Shown: positions 34,478 to 44,504, counted from the first letter of the stretch. The stretch: DNA of 64,000 nt from Actinomycetota bacterium (GCA_009697815.1 WLRQ01000002.1:1-64000), one strand, 5' to 3'. Numbers and translations: made by a program. Notes: generated from the sequence alone by a model not told the origin.

Positions 34478-34960
34478 ATGACATCCGACCGCCTCCAGCC
34501 CGGCGACCTCGCTCCCGCCCTCGACATCGCCGACGACACCGGAACCGTGCACCGCTGGGCCGATCATCAGGGCACGCGCGTGGTCCTCTACGCCTACTCC
34601 TCGGCCATGACGCCCGGATGCACCAAGCAGGCGTGCGATTTCCGCGACTCACTCGCTGCGCTTCGCGCCGAGGGCATCACGGTGTTGGGGATCTCACCCG
34701 ACTCCGTCGCCCGGCTCGCGAAGTTCCGCGACCGCGACTCGCTGACCTTCCCCCTGCTCTCAGACCCCGATAAGCACGTGCTGGCCGCCTATGGCGCCTA
34801 CGGCGAGAAGCAGCTCTACGGCAAGACGGTCACGGGCGTGATCCGCTCGACATTCGTGATCGACGTCGACGCCGCAGGAGTCGCCCGTATCGAGCGGGCG
34901 ATGTACGCGGTGAAGGCGACCGGGCACGTGGCCCGCCTCGTCAAGGAACTCGGCATCTGA
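34478..34960 (+). CDS. bcp: Peroxiredoxin, BCP/PrxQ type
   Basis: A 160-residue thiol peroxidase. The active site reads A-M-T-P-G-C-T-K-Q-A-C with peroxidatic Cys48 and a resolving Cys53 five residues later, the BCP/PrxQ alpha-2 arrangement. L-F-type P-L-L-S-D-P-D-K and R-S-T-F-V-I-D complete the fold. It reduces hydrogen peroxide and organic peroxides using thioredoxin. It sits next to the sulfur stress cluster and diverges from the metal importer. Confidence 0.93.
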   Translation: MTSDRLQPGDLAPALDIADDTGTVHRWADHQGTRVVLYAYSSAMTPGCTKQACDFRDSLAALRAEGITVLGISPDSVARLAKFRDRDSLTFPLLSDPDKHVLAAYGAYGEKQLYGKTVTGVIRSTFVIDVDAAGVARIERAMYAVKATGHVARLVKELGI

Positions 34961-34984
34961 CGCGAAGCGCCCACGGGCAGACGC

Positions 34985-35311
34985 TCAGTGGACGGGATGC
35001 CCCGCGCTGATCCAATCGCCCGTGCCGCCCTCGACGTTCACGACGTCGTACCCCTGCTCGGCGAGCCAGCCACAGGCGCGCGCGGACCGGCCACCGGCCT
35101 GGCACACGACGTACACCGTGCGATCGCGCGGCAGTTCGGCGTGACGCACCGAGACGATCGACAGTGGCATCGACACCGCACTCGGCAGGTGCCCTGCGGC
35201 GTATTCGTCAGTCTCGCGGACATCGACGACCGGGGTCGACGGATCGGCCGCGATGATCACTGCGAGCTCGGCGACGGACACGGACGGAAGAGATGGCTGC
35301 GGACTGGACAT
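34985..35311 (-). CDS. Single-domain rhodanese-like sulfurtransferase
   Basis: A 108-residue rhodanese domain. It has D-V-R-E-T-D-E-Y-A-A-G-H-L-P-S-A and an active-site loop C-Q-A-G-G-R-S with Cys70, which can carry a persulfide. It is the third gene after the CoA-disulfide reductase-rhodanese and the CstR-like regulator on the same strand, with a 97-base gap from the latter. A role in moving sulfane sulfur is likely. Confidence 0.9.
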   Translation of the reverse strand: MSSPQPSLPSVSVAELAVIIAADPSTPVVDVRETDEYAAGHLPSAVSMPLSIVSVRHAELPRDRTVYVVCQAGGRSARACGWLAEQGYDVVNVEGGTGDWISAGHPVH

Positions 35312-35408
35312 CGGAACTCCATAGGGATCATGAGATGCGCTGGGCGCACCACGGGTTGACGGAGGCTAGCGGGGTCGATGACGACGACCTCGCGCGGGGC
35401 CGAACTGG

Positions 35409-35678
35409 TCAGGCGAGGGAGAGGAAGAGCTTCTCGAGCCGCGCGCGCTCCATGGGCGGATCTTCACCGCGCGACTCGGCTTCGATACAGGCTTGGAGAC
35501 CACATGCCACAATCGTGAACGCGGCCCGGTCGACGGCCTTAGAGGCCGCCGAGAGCTGGGTGATGATCGCCTCGCAGTCGCGGCCGTCGTCGATCATCGC
35601 AAGCACGCCCTCGAGTTGACCTCGGGCGCGTCGAAGTCGAGTGGTGACCGCGGCCGCCGACGCTGGATCCATCTTCAT
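35409..35678 (-). CDS. CsoR/RcnR family regulator, CstR-like
   Basis: An 89-residue helical DUF156 protein. Family signatures include R-L-R-R-A-R-G-Q-L-E-G and I-I-T-Q-L-S-A-A-S-K-A-V. The cysteines are Cys35, Cys59 and Cys64. Cys35 and Cys64 align with the two ligand cysteines of CsoR, but the position of the copper-binding His (CsoR His61) is Gly. This pattern, Cys-Cys without His, is that of CstR, which senses persulfide rather than copper. AGGAG precedes the ATG. Its neighbours, sulfur-transfer enzymes, agree with that reading. Confidence 0.85.
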   Translation of the reverse strand: MKMDPASAAAVTTRLRRARGQLEGVLAMIDDGRDCEAIITQLSAASKAVDRAAFTIVACGLQACIEAESRGEDPPMERARLEKLFLSLA

Positions 35679-35722
35679 GCCGGTCTCCTGTGGGTTAACT
35701 CTGCTGTTGATCCCCGCCTTGC

Positions 35723-37423
35723 TCACGATCTCATCGCCTCCGCGAAGTCCGATCCCACCACGAGCGGCGCGTCGGGGCGGATCGCGAGGAGGGTCTGTAG
35801 CCCGCCATCGAGACTCGCGGAGTCGATTCCGTGCGCGCTCAACACCCGGTGCGCGAGATAGGACCGGAATCCACTGGCACACAGCACCCTGACGGGACGG
35901 CCAACTGCCGCCGTGATGACCTCGTCGATCCTGGCTCGGAGGTCGACGTGCGCGATGTTCAGCGAGCCCGGAAGGTGACCAGACTCGAACTCCTGCGCGG
36001 ACCGCACATCCAGGACCAGAACCGAGCCGTCGAGTGTGGAGTCGAGATCGGTGCCCGACCAGTTGCTGAGGGTGCCGTCCAGCAGGTTCTGGGCGAGGAA
36101 CCCGGCCATGTTGACGGCATCCTTCGCACTGCCGAAGGGAGGCGCGTACGCGAGCTCGAGCTCGGCGAGATCGTCGACATCCATTCCGGCACGCAGTGCA
36201 GTGGCCAGGACATCGATGCGCTTGTCGACGCCCGCGCCGCCCACGGCCTGGGCGCCGAGAAGTCGGCCTGAGGGCGTGAAGATCACCTTGAGGTGGATGG
36301 ACTCCGCTCCCGGGTAGTACCCGGCATGGTTGCCTGGGTGCAGGTGCACGACTCGGTGCTCAACACCCGCGGCCGTGAGACGGCGGGAGGTCGGGCCGGT
36401 GACGGCGGCGTTGAGTTCGAAGACCCGAACGATCGCCGTGCCCAGCACAGGGCTGGAGGCAACGGAGCGGCCCATGATCGCATCGGCCGCGATGCGTCCC
36501 TGGCGGTTGGCCGGGCCGGCTAGTGGCACGACCCCGGGGGCTCCGGTGACGGCGTCGACCACCTGGATCGCATCGCCTACCGCGTAGATGTGAGGGTCGC
36601 TGGTCTGTTGCGCCTGGGTGACGACCACAGCCCCGGACGGTGCAAGTTCGAGACCGGCAGCGCGCGCCAGCGCAGTCGAAGGACGCACTCCGACACCGAG
36701 AAGCACGACGTCGGCGGGCACCCGAGTACCGTCGGCGAGCACGACGTCGATCGGGTGCTCTGTCGCCGAATCCTCGACAGCGACAAAGCCGATACCGACA
36801 CGAACATCAACGTCGTGGGCGCGCAGTTCGGCTTCGACGAGCTGGGCCATCTCGGCATCGATCGCGGGAAGTACCTGTGGCGCAAGCTCAATCAGCGTCA
36901 CCTCGAGCCCTCTGTTGCGGAAGGCCTCCACCGTTTCGAGCCCGATGAAGCCCGCGCCGATCACCACAGCCTTGCGTGCGCCCTCATCGAGCATGCGGCG
37001 AAGGACGTCGGCGTCGGGCACATTGCGCAGGGTGCGGACCTCGGGGCGATCGAGCCCGGGAAGCGGCGGCACGATCGGCTCTGCGCCAGTGGCCAGCACC
37101 AGATCGTCGTAGGTGAGGTCGTAGTCACGCTGTGCTTCGAGGTCGCGCACCGTGACGGTGCGGGCCGAGCGATTGATCGCGATGACCTCATGCCGCGTCC
37201 TGACATCGAGGTTCAGCGACGCGCGCAACGAGGCGGGGGTGTGCAGCAGGAGTGAATCGCGATGGGTGATCTCGCCGCCCACGTGATACGGCAGGCCACA
37301 GTTGGCGAAGGACACATCGCCACCTCGCTCGAGCACCACGATCTCCGCGCTCTCATCGAGCCGTCTCAAGCGCGCTGCCGCGGACATACCTCCGGCGACT
37401 CCTCCGACGATCACGATGCGCAT
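35723..37423 (-). CDS. CoA-disulfide/persulfide reductase fused to rhodanese
   Basis: A 566-residue flavoprotein. The NAD(P)H/FAD domain starts I-V-G-G-V-A-G-G-M and has S-F-A-N-C-G-L-P-Y with redox-active Cys42, the single-cysteine mark of CoA-disulfide reductase. The C-terminal rhodanese domain (about 465-566) keeps an active loop C-A-S-G-F-R-S with Cys515. Such fusions reduce CoA persulfide or polysulfide and release sulfide. The gene heads a run with the CstR-like regulator and the single rhodanese and faces a perfect operator palindrome. Confidence 0.93.
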   Translation of the reverse strand: MRIVIVGGVAGGMSAAARLRRLDESAEIVVLERGGDVSFANCGLPYHVGGEITHRDSLLLHTPASLRASLNLDVRTRHEVIAINRSARTVTVRDLEAQRDYDLTYDDLVLATGAEPIVPPLPGLDRPEVRTLRNVPDADVLRRMLDEGARKAVVIGAGFIGLETVEAFRNRGLEVTLIELAPQVLPAIDAEMAQLVEAELRAHDVDVRVGIGFVAVEDSATEHPIDVVLADGTRVPADVVLLGVGVRPSTALARAAGLELAPSGAVVVTQAQQTSDPHIYAVGDAIQVVDAVTGAPGVVPLAGPANRQGRIAADAIMGRSVASSPVLGTAIVRVFELNAAVTGPTSRRLTAAGVEHRVVHLHPGNHAGYYPGAESIHLKVIFTPSGRLLGAQAVGGAGVDKRIDVLATALRAGMDVDDLAELELAYAPPFGSAKDAVNMAGFLAQNLLDGTLSNWSGTDLDSTLDGSVLVLDVRSAQEFESGHLPGSLNIAHVDLRARIDEVITAAVGRPVRVLCASGFRSYLAHRVLSAHGIDSASLDGGLQTLLAIRPDAPLVVGSDFAEAMRS

Positions 37424-37477
37424 GGCAGATCTCCTTCATGTGGGCACTCAACCGGCTACTTCCCCAGGTCCAACGTT

Positions 37478-37493
37478 ATACCCCTAGGGGTAT
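37478..37493. promoter_or_regulatory. Perfect CsoR/CstR-family operator palindrome
   Basis: ATACCCCTAGGGGTAT is a perfect 16-base palindrome of the CsoR-family class (TACCC...GGGTA). It is 55 bases before the CoA-disulfide reductase gene and 54 before the MFS gene, so it can control both. TATACC overlapping its left arm could act as a -10. The CstR-like protein at 35409-35678 is the obvious candidate binder. Confidence 0.82.
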
Positions 37494-37546
37494 GTTCCAG
37501 TCCCTGGGGTGACGGTCGTCTCCCCACTGCGTGCCAGGCTTCTCCC

Positions 37547-38761
37547 ATGCGTCGTGCCTGGCTGACCCGCAATCTGGTCGTCCTCACCCTGGTGTCACTC
37601 ACCCAGGACGCCGCGAGCGAGTTGCTCTACCCGCTGCTGCCGCTACTCGTGACCGGCCTGCTCGCCGCGCCACCCGTGGTGCTGGGCATCGTCGAGGGTT
37701 CGGCCGAGGCCGCGGCGGGCATCTCGAAGTACGTCGCCGGGCGGTGGTCGGATAAGCGATCACGTAGGCCGTTCGTCACTGCCGGCTACGGTCTCGCGGC
37801 ACTGGGCAAAATCCTCGTGGCCCTCGCGTTCGCCTGGCCGCTCGTCCTCCTGGGCCGGGTCGTCGACCGGCTTGGCAAGGGGGTGCGCTCGGCGCCGCGC
37901 GATGCCCTCATCGCCGGATCGGTGCCGCGCGAACACCTCGGCCGGGCCTTCGGCTTCCATCGGGCGGGCGACACCCTGGGTGCGGTAATCGGGCCGCTGA
38001 TCGCACTCGCCGGCCTGGCGCTGCTGAATGGGAACGTCCGCGCAGTCTTGTGGTGGGCCATCGTCCCGGCCGTGCTCTCGATGGCGCTCACCTTCTTGGT
38101 GGTCGAGCGCAAGCGTCAGCGCAGCGTCGACGAGCCAGCCGACACCCCCACACCAATTCCGATCCCACTGCGAGTCGCGCCTAGCCCGCTGCCGCGGAGC
38201 TTCTGGCGCGTGACGGTAGTGCTGGTCGCGATCACAATCGTGAACTTCCCCGACGTCCTGCTACTTCTGCGCGTGTCGGACCTCGGGTTCACCACCACAC
38301 AGGTGGTGCTCGCGTATGTCGTCTTCAACCTCGTCTACACCCTCGCGTCCTACCCGGCCGGCGCATGGTCGGACCGCCTCCCCCGGCCCCTCGTCTACGG
38401 CATCGGACTGATCGCCTTTGCTGCCGCGTACGCCGGGCTCGCCCTCGTCGGCAAGGGCCCGTGGGTGTTCGTGCTCATGGGGTTCTACGGCCTGTTCCCC
38501 GCGTTCACCGATGGGGTCGGCAAGGCATGGATCTCCTCACTTGTCACCGATGAGCATCGAGGTCGGGCGCAGGGTGTCTTCCAGTCACTGAGCAATGGCG
38601 GTGTGCTCGTCGCCGGGCTCTGGGCCGGACTGACGTGGACCCTGGGCCCGGGTGCGGGAGTCGTGCCGCTCATGATCTCCGGCTGCCTGGGCCTAGTGGC
38701 AGGGCTCGCTCTTGTGATCGGGCGGCACCGCGTGACTGGGGTTCATCCCCCTCTCGCCTAG
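37547..38761 (+). CDS. MFS transporter
   Basis: A 404-residue major facilitator with about 12 hydrophobic helices. G-R-x-x-D-R-L-G-K-G-V-R-S-A-P-R-D-A-L is a variant of the MFS loop 2-3 motif and is common in a subfamily sometimes linked to arsenic, metal or sulfur stress. The ATG at 37547 is chosen as it precedes the first helix; no strong ribosome site is seen. It is divergent from the persulfide cluster and shares its operator region. The substrate is unknown. Confidence 0.85.
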   Translation: MRRAWLTRNLVVLTLVSLTQDAASELLYPLLPLLVTGLLAAPPVVLGIVEGSAEAAAGISKYVAGRWSDKRSRRPFVTAGYGLAALGKILVALAFAWPLVLLGRVVDRLGKGVRSAPRDALIAGSVPREHLGRAFGFHRAGDTLGAVIGPLIALAGLALLNGNVRAVLWWAIVPAVLSMALTFLVVERKRQRSVDEPADTPTPIPIPLRVAPSPLPRSFWRVTVVLVAITIVNFPDVLLLLRVSDLGFTTTQVVLAYVVFNLVYTLASYPAGAWSDRLPRPLVYGIGLIAFAAAYAGLALVGKGPWVFVLMGFYGLFPAFTDGVGKAWISSLVTDEHRGRAQGVFQSLSNGGVLVAGLWAGLTWTLGPGAGVVPLMISGCLGLVAGLALVIGRHRVTGVHPPLA

Positions 38762-38773
38762 GCTGACGCCCAC

Positions 38774-38855
38774 GCGGGAGTGGTGGAATTGGCAGACACG
38801 CAGGACTTAGGATCCTGTGCTTTCGAGCGTGCGGGTTCAAGTCCCGCCTTCCGCA
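38774..38855 (+). tRNA. tRNA-Leu (anticodon TAG)
   Basis: A class II tRNA with a long variable arm: acceptor GCGGGAG pairs with CTTCCGC, D-loop GGTGGAATTGGCAGACAC, anticodon loop ACTTAGGA and T-arm GCGGGTTCAAGTCCCGC. Discriminator A is at 38855, and CCA is not encoded. It begins 13 bases after the MFS stop. Confidence 0.96.
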
Positions 38856-38857
38856 CA

Positions 38858-38896
38858 CGACGGCCCTAGGAAACCTATGGTTTCCCAGGGCCGTCG
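38858..38896 (+). terminator. Hairpin terminator after tRNA-Leu
   Basis: An 18-base stem (38858-38875 with 38879-38896; one mismatch) around TAT. The T tract is absent. It separates tRNA-Leu from the convergent membrane protein gene. Confidence 0.75.
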
Positions 38897-38917
38897 AGGC
38901 TTGTGGCGGGTGAGCGG

Positions 38918-39754
38918 TCAGCTATCGGTGCTGAGCTTCTTCGAGAACGCGAGCACACACGCCAGCGCTCCGAGCAGGGTGCCGATCCCAAGGCACACGT
39001 GCCAGTAGGTGGCGTTTGCCGCGTTCGCCGGATCAAAGGCCCCCAGGAACGGGTTGGCCGCGTATACCAGCGGCGCGAGGATCCCGGCGATCACCGCCAG
39101 CAGGCCGATCCGGGGGACGAGGTGCTCAACGTGGCTGATCACTCCGATCGCCGCCAGCACCGAACCCACGCACATCAGGACCAGCGGTCCGCGACCGGTG
39201 ACGTTGGCCATCCCCATGATGCCGATCCCGTACAGGACGAATCCGAGTGCGGCGGTGATCAGGGAGAAGAATGAGGCGTACACCGTCACCCGAGCTTGCC
39301 ACGGGGCGCCCGCGACGTAGTCGGCGAGCGTGGCCTTCATCTGACCCTCCTTGTGGACCGCCACCATGGCCACACCCACACCCGCGAGCGCGAAGCCCGC
39401 GCCGACAAACCACAGCGGACCTTTACTACTGGCGTTCAACGCCCCCAACAGGTTCCCGATGCCAACGGCGATCGCACCAATGATCACCAGCACAACCGCG
39501 CTGCGCCCGAGCCGGAAACTGAGGTGATCAACATGCAATACCACAGCAACCACAAGCACCGCAGTGCCCACGAACGCGATCGCGGAACCCAACTGACCAT
39601 GGGCCGAACCGAAAATTGCCGAACCCAACAGGCGGCCGACACCATAAATGGCCAGCCCGATCGCGCCGAGGATCAGCACCGTGGGCGATGCGTGAATTCT
39701 CTCGGACTCAAAACGTCGCGCCTGCGGGTTCGATTCCTTCGTTGCCGTGGCCAT
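38918..39754 (-). CDS. Multi-pass membrane protein of unknown function
   Basis: A 278-residue protein with a charged N-terminus (about 20 residues) and about eight hydrophobic helices. Two similar H-V-D-H-L or H-V-E-H-L motifs at the ends of helices (near residues 74 and 211) suggest an internal duplication of a four-helix unit. I do not recognise the family. There is no signal for transport or enzymatic function. Confidence 0.75.
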   Translation of the reverse strand: MATATKESNPQARRFESERIHASPTVLILGAIGLAIYGVGRLLGSAIFGSAHGQLGSAIAFVGTAVLVVAVVLHVDHLSFRLGRSAVVLVIIGAIAVGIGNLLGALNASSKGPLWFVGAGFALAGVGVAMVAVHKEGQMKATLADYVAGAPWQARVTVYASFFSLITAALGFVLYGIGIMGMANVTGRGPLVLMCVGSVLAAIGVISHVEHLVPRIGLLAVIAGILAPLVYAANPFLGAFDPANAANATYWHVCLGIGTLLGALACVLAFSKKLSTDS

Positions 39755-39888
39755 GATCTCGCTCTCCCTCTGCTCACTACCACGAACCAGACGGCCCGAG
39801 AGTACTTATCTTGCACGCCCCAGAGCGGTTTGCCTACGGTCCGCCGCTGTGCCACGCCGGCGCCTGCACCACGCCACATCAGGGCACA

Positions 39889-40185
39889 ATGGAGCGCATG
39901 GGAGACATCCTCGTCGTGGACAACACCGACCTCTCGCGAGTCGAGGCGCTCATCGAGTCAGAGGTCGCCGGATTCGCGGCGTATCGCGAACGCGAGAGCA
40001 CCCGGATCTTCACCCACACTGTCGTCGCTCCCGAATTCGCCGGCCGCGGAGTGGGCTCGACTCTTGCCCAAGGCGCGCTCGACCTCGCGCGGGCCGAGGG
40101 CAAAGCGGTGGTGCCGCTGTGCCCGTTCATCAAGGGGTGGATCTCGAAGCACCCCGACTACGCCGACCTCGTCGTCCCCTACTGA
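39889..40185 (+). CDS. GNAT-like N-acetyltransferase, small (YjdJ type)
   Basis: A 98-residue acetyltransferase domain. V-A-P-E-F-A-G-R-G-V-G-S-T-L is the acetyl-CoA loop (R/Q-x-x-G-x-G/A), and P-L-C-P-F-I-K-G-W-I-S-K-H-P is the C-terminal signature of the small YjdJ-like group. The ATG at 39889 is preferred; another lies three codons later. Its stop and that of rdgB are separated by only one base on opposite strands. Confidence 0.88.
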   Translation: MERMGDILVVDNTDLSRVEALIESEVAGFAAYRERESTRIFTHTVVAPEFAGRGVGSTLAQGALDLARAEGKAVVPLCPFIKGWISKHPDYADLVVPY

Positions 40186-40805
40186 GGCACTGCGGGCCCG
40201 TCGGGTGCGAGCACCTCACGCAGCACTGGCACCAGCGCACGCAGCGCATTGCCACGGTGGCTGATGGCGTCCTTCTCCTGGGCTGAGAGCTCGGCGCTCG
40301 TCCGGGTAACTCCGTCGGGCACGAAGATCGGGTCGTAGCCGAATCCGTTGGCGCCCTTGGGTTCACGGACGAGCGCTCCGATCATCTCGCCCTCGACCAC
40401 CGACTCACGCCCATCGGGGAGTACCAAGGCCACCGCGCACCGGAACCGCGCGGCCAGCCGCTCGTCGGGGGTGTCGGTGAGCTGGTCGAGGAGGAGCCAC
40501 ATGTTCGCGGTATCGTCGCCGTGCCCACCGGCCCATCTGGCCGACAAGATCCCGGGCATCCCGTTCAACTCATCGACACAGAGGCCGGAATCATCTGCAA
40601 CCGCGGGCTCGCCCGTGGCGCGGCAGACCGCGCGCGCCTTGAGCAGGGCGTTGTCGGCGAAGGTTTGCCCTGTCTCGGCGACCTCGGGTACTCCCTCGAA
40701 TGCGTCGATGCCGAGCACCTCGATGGCGAGACCGGCATCGGCGAGGATCCGTGCCATCTCCTCGACCTTGTGCGCATTGCGCGAGGCGAGGACGAGCCGG
40801 GTCAC
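40179..40805 (-). CDS. rdgB: RdgB/HAM1, non-canonical purine NTP pyrophosphatase
   Basis: A 208-residue house-cleaning enzyme that hydrolyses ITP, dITP and XTP. It starts [13 protein letters not shown] and holds [19 protein letters not shown] and S-H-R-G-N-A. The GTG at 40805 overlaps the rph stop as GTGA, as in mycobacteria where rph and rdgB are paired. The start at 40850 in the same frame is not supported. Confidence 0.95.
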   Translation of the reverse strand: MTRLVLASRNAHKVEEMARILADAGLAIEVLGIDAFEGVPEVAETGQTFADNALLKARAVCRATGEPAVADDSGLCVDELNGMPGILSARWAGGHGDDTANMWLLLDQLTDTPDERLAARFRCAVALVLPDGRESVVEGEMIGALVREPKGANGFGYDPIFVPDGVTRTSAELSAQEKDAISHRGNALRALVPVLREVLAPDGPAVPQ

Positions 40806-41530
40806 ACCTGGCCGAGCGCCGCGGCCTGCAGCCGGGTGAGCTCGGCACATCCCGAAGCTGCGAGTGCGAGCAACTCATCGAGCAGCCCGCGGTCGAAGGG
40901 CTGGCCCTCGGCCGTGCCCTGCACCTCGATATAGCGTCCGTCGCCGGTCATCACGACGTTCATGTCGGTGTCGGCGGCAACATCGTCGTCGTAGTGCAAG
41001 TCGAGGCGTGCCTCGCCGCCGACGATGCCCACACTGACCGCTGCGACAGAGTTCGCGATCGGCTTGGCATTCGCCTTGACCAGTCCCTGACCGCGCGCCC
41101 AGGTGATCGCGTCGACGAGTGCGACGTAAGCACCGGTGATCGCGGCGGTGCGCGTGCCGCCGTCGGCCTGCAGCACGTCGCAGTCGATGAAGATCGAGTT
41201 CTCGCCGAGTGCCCCGAGGTCGACCGCCGCACGTAGCGATCGCCCGACAAGCCGGGAGATCTCATGGGTGCGTCCACCGACCTTGCCGCGCACGGACTCA
41301 CGGTCGTTGCGGGTGTTCGTAGCCCGCGGCAGCATCGCGTACTCGCCGGTGACCCACCCCTGTCCGGAGTCCTTGCGCCAGCGCGGCACGCCGGCCGTGA
41401 ACGATGCGGCGCACAGCACCCGAGTGCGACCGAACTCCACCAGGCACGAACCTTCGGCGTGGTCGAGCCACCCGCGCTGGAAGCTGATGGGGCGGAGCTG
41501 GTCTGCGGCGCGGCCGTCACTACGAGTCAT
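40802..41530 (-). CDS. rph: RNase PH
   Basis: A 242-residue phosphorolytic 3'-5' exoribonuclease that trims tRNA 3' ends. It shows [36 protein letters not shown] and a C-terminal C-A-E-L. The gene order MBL, RNase PH, RdgB is a hallmark of actinobacteria. It lies 24 bases after the MBL gene. Confidence 0.96.
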   Translation of the reverse strand: MTRSDGRAADQLRPISFQRGWLDHAEGSCLVEFGRTRVLCAASFTAGVPRWRKDSGQGWVTGEYAMLPRATNTRNDRESVRGKVGGRTHEISRLVGRSLRAAVDLGALGENSIFIDCDVLQADGGTRTAAITGAYVALVDAITWARGQGLVKANAKPIANSVAAVSVGIVGGEARLDLHYDDDVAADTDMNVVMTGDGRYIEVQGTAEGQPFDRGLLDELLALAASGCAELTRLQAAALGQV

Positions 41531-41554
41531 ATCCGTGACCCTAACCGTCGGACG

Positions 41555-42307
41555 TCAGACCTCGAGGACCGCACCCGCACGCGCGAGGGAGAGATCTCCC
41601 CTGAATACCTCGGCGGCCTCGGCCAGAGATTCGGCGTCGTCATTCCATGGGACGAGGTGGGTGAGGATGAGCCGCTCGACCCCTGCCTGCACGGCATGCT
41701 CCGCCGCCTCGGCCGCGGTCAGGTGGAGCCCCGGCGGGTTGTGATGGCGGCGCAGGAACGACGCCTCGAACAGCGCGACGTCGGCGCCTTGTGCCAGCTC
41801 GACGAGCGCCTCGCTCACTCCGGTGTCGCCGCTGTAGACGAGGGCTCGGCCACCTGCCTCGACCCGGATCGCGTAGGCCGGAACCGGATGCACCACAAGG
41901 GATGTCGTGATCCGAAAAGGCCCGATGTCGGTGACCTCGACATGGTCGCGAAACTCGAACACGCCCGTCATTCCCGGGGAAGCGGGCATGTCATAGGCCC
42001 GAGCAAGACGTTCCGCCGTGCCGGCAGGTCCCAGAACTGCGAGCGGCGAACCTGGCCCACCGGGGCGGTACTTGCGCGCGACGTAGTAGGCGGTGAGGTC
42101 CAGACAGTGATCAGGGTGAAGGTGTGAGAGCACCACCGCGTCGATGGAGTCGGACGCCAGGACGTCAACGTGACGCTGGAGTGCGCCGAACGCACCGCTG
42201 CCGAGGTCGAGCACGATATGGCGGCCCTCGTGCTCCACGACGTAGCACGACGCCGGGGATTCGGGCCCGGGGAAACTGCCGGAGCAGCCCACGATCGCTA
42301 GGCGCAT
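41555..42307 (-). CDS. MBL-fold hydrolase, Rv1339-like (class II cAMP phosphodiesterase family)
   Basis: A 250-residue metallo-beta-lactamase fold protein. The metal site is L-S-H-L-H-P-D-H-C-L-D, with further ligands in H-P-V-P-A-Y and Y-S-G-D-T-G. It starts just one base from the murI stop. The position murI, this gene, rph matches Rv1339 of M. tuberculosis, described as an atypical cAMP phosphodiesterase. That function is carried over by synteny and is not proven here. An RNase Z-like role is the alternative. Confidence 0.88.
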   Translation of the reverse strand: MRLAIVGCSGSFPGPESPASCYVVEHEGRHIVLDLGSGAFGALQRHVDVLASDSIDAVVLSHLHPDHCLDLTAYYVARKYRPGGPGSPLAVLGPAGTAERLARAYDMPASPGMTGVFEFRDHVEVTDIGPFRITTSLVVHPVPAYAIRVEAGGRALVYSGDTGVSEALVELAQGADVALFEASFLRRHHNPPGLHLTAAEAAEHAVQAGVERLILTHLVPWNDDAESLAEAAEVFRGDLSLARAGAVLEV

Positions 42308-43113
42308 CAGCTCATCAGCCCGCGTGCGCGCTCGACCGCACCCACCTCCGGGCCCAGGAATCTGCGCGCGAGGGCGGCAAATGGCGCGGGGTCTCCGGTG
42401 GCAAGGAATCGGTGAGTGGGAGGAGGCAGCGACACGTCACGCTCGAGACCTCGTGCGATCAGGGTTCGATAGACATCCTGAGCGGTCTCATCCGCACTGC
42501 TCACGAGGGTGACGTCCTCCCCCACGACGTAGGAAATCACTCCTGCGAGTAGCGGGTAGTGCGTGCAGCCGAGCACGAGGGTGTCGACCCCCTGCTCGAC
42601 GAGTGGGTCGAGGTACTCGTGCGCCACCTGCTGCAGTTCAGTGCCTCCCGTGACTCCAGCCTCGACGAACTCGACGAATCGAGGGCAGGCCTGCTGCACG
42701 AGGCTGATATCGGGCGCCGCCGCGAAGGCGTCGGCATACGCATCACTCGTGACGGTCGCGCGAGTGCCGATGACGCCCACCCTGCCCGTGCGCGTGACAC
42801 GAACAGCGCGACGCACGGCCGGCGCGATCACCTCGACTACCGGAACGTCGTACCGCTCACGGGCATCGCGCAGCACAGCCGCACTCGCGGAGTTGCACGC
42901 GATGACCAGCATCTTGACGCCTTGCTCCACGAGATGGTCCATGACATCGAGTGCGAAGGCACGCACCTCGCCGATGGGCCGCGGGCCGTACGGCCCGCGC
43001 GCAGTGTCACCAACGTAGAGCACCGGCTCATGCGGCAATTGGTCGAGCACCGCACGGGCGACGGTGAGGCCACCCACCCCGGAGTCGAAGATCCCGATCG
43101 GCGCATCCGTCAC
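42307..43113 (-). CDS. murI: Glutamate racemase
   Basis: A 268-residue enzyme that makes D-glutamate for peptidoglycan. Two catalytic cysteines are in I-A-C-N-S-A-S (about Cys73) and L-G-C-T-H-Y-P-L (about Cys183); [10 protein letters not shown] is the family start. The GTG at 43113 heads this start, while the longer frame upstream is a shadow of cysM. It follows cysM by two bases. In M. tuberculosis a rhomboid protease gene lies between these two; it is missing here. Confidence 0.95.
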   Translation of the reverse strand: MTDAPIGIFDSGVGGLTVARAVLDQLPHEPVLYVGDTARGPYGPRPIGEVRAFALDVMDHLVEQGVKMLVIACNSASAAVLRDARERYDVPVVEVIAPAVRRAVRVTRTGRVGVIGTRATVTSDAYADAFAAAPDISLVQQACPRFVEFVEAGVTGGTELQQVAHEYLDPLVEQGVDTLVLGCTHYPLLAGVISYVVGEDVTLVSSADETAQDVYRTLIARGLERDVSLPPPTHRFLATGDPAPFAALARRFLGPEVGAVERARGLMS

Positions 43114-43115
43114 GA

Positions 43116-44072
<957 letters not shown>

Positions 44073-44345
44073 TCAGCCTCCCGCGACTGCGGGCAGCACC
44101 GTGACGACGTCACCGTCGGCCACGACGGTCTCGATGCCGTCGAGGAATCGGACGTCCTCGTCGTTGAGATACACGTTGACGAACCTGCGGAGCCCCGCGT
44201 CATCGACGATGCGCGAGTGGATACCCGGGTGACGGGTCTCCAGGTCATCAAGCAGTGCCCGCAGGGTGCCACCAGAGCCCTCGACCGCACGCGCGCCATC
44301 GGTATAGGTACGCAGGATGGTCGGGATTCGGACCTCGATGGCCAT
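44073..44345 (-). CDS. cysO: CysO, sulfur carrier for cysteine synthesis
   Basis: A 90-residue ubiquitin-fold carrier with the terminal P-A-V-A-G-G, whose di-glycine is thiocarboxylated. F-V-N-V-Y-L-N-D-E-D-V-R and G-D-V-V-T-V-L-P are ThiS/MoaD-family segments. It lies between mec and cysM with nine bases to cysM. CysM adds the sulfur to phosphoserine, giving a CysO-cysteine adduct. Confidence 0.94.
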   Translation of the reverse strand: MAIEVRIPTILRTYTDGARAVEGSGGTLRALLDDLETRHPGIHSRIVDDAGLRRFVNVYLNDEDVRFLDGIETVVADGDVVTVLPAVAGG

Positions 44346-44504
44346 GGCGGTCGTACTCCACTCGGATGTCTGGGGTCTGGCGGGTCTGTGGTGCGGGTGA
44401 TGCGGGTCGTGCGCGGTCACTGGAACCAAGGCCGAGCCTAGGGCGCGCCACTCCCGGCGGCCCCCGCCGGGTGCGGTGTCGGCGCCCCGAGATCGCTGGC
44501 CGGG

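Noticed and set aside
35409-35678. Copper-sensing CsoR
   Set aside because: The copper-ligand His position is Gly, and the neighbours handle sulfur, not copper.
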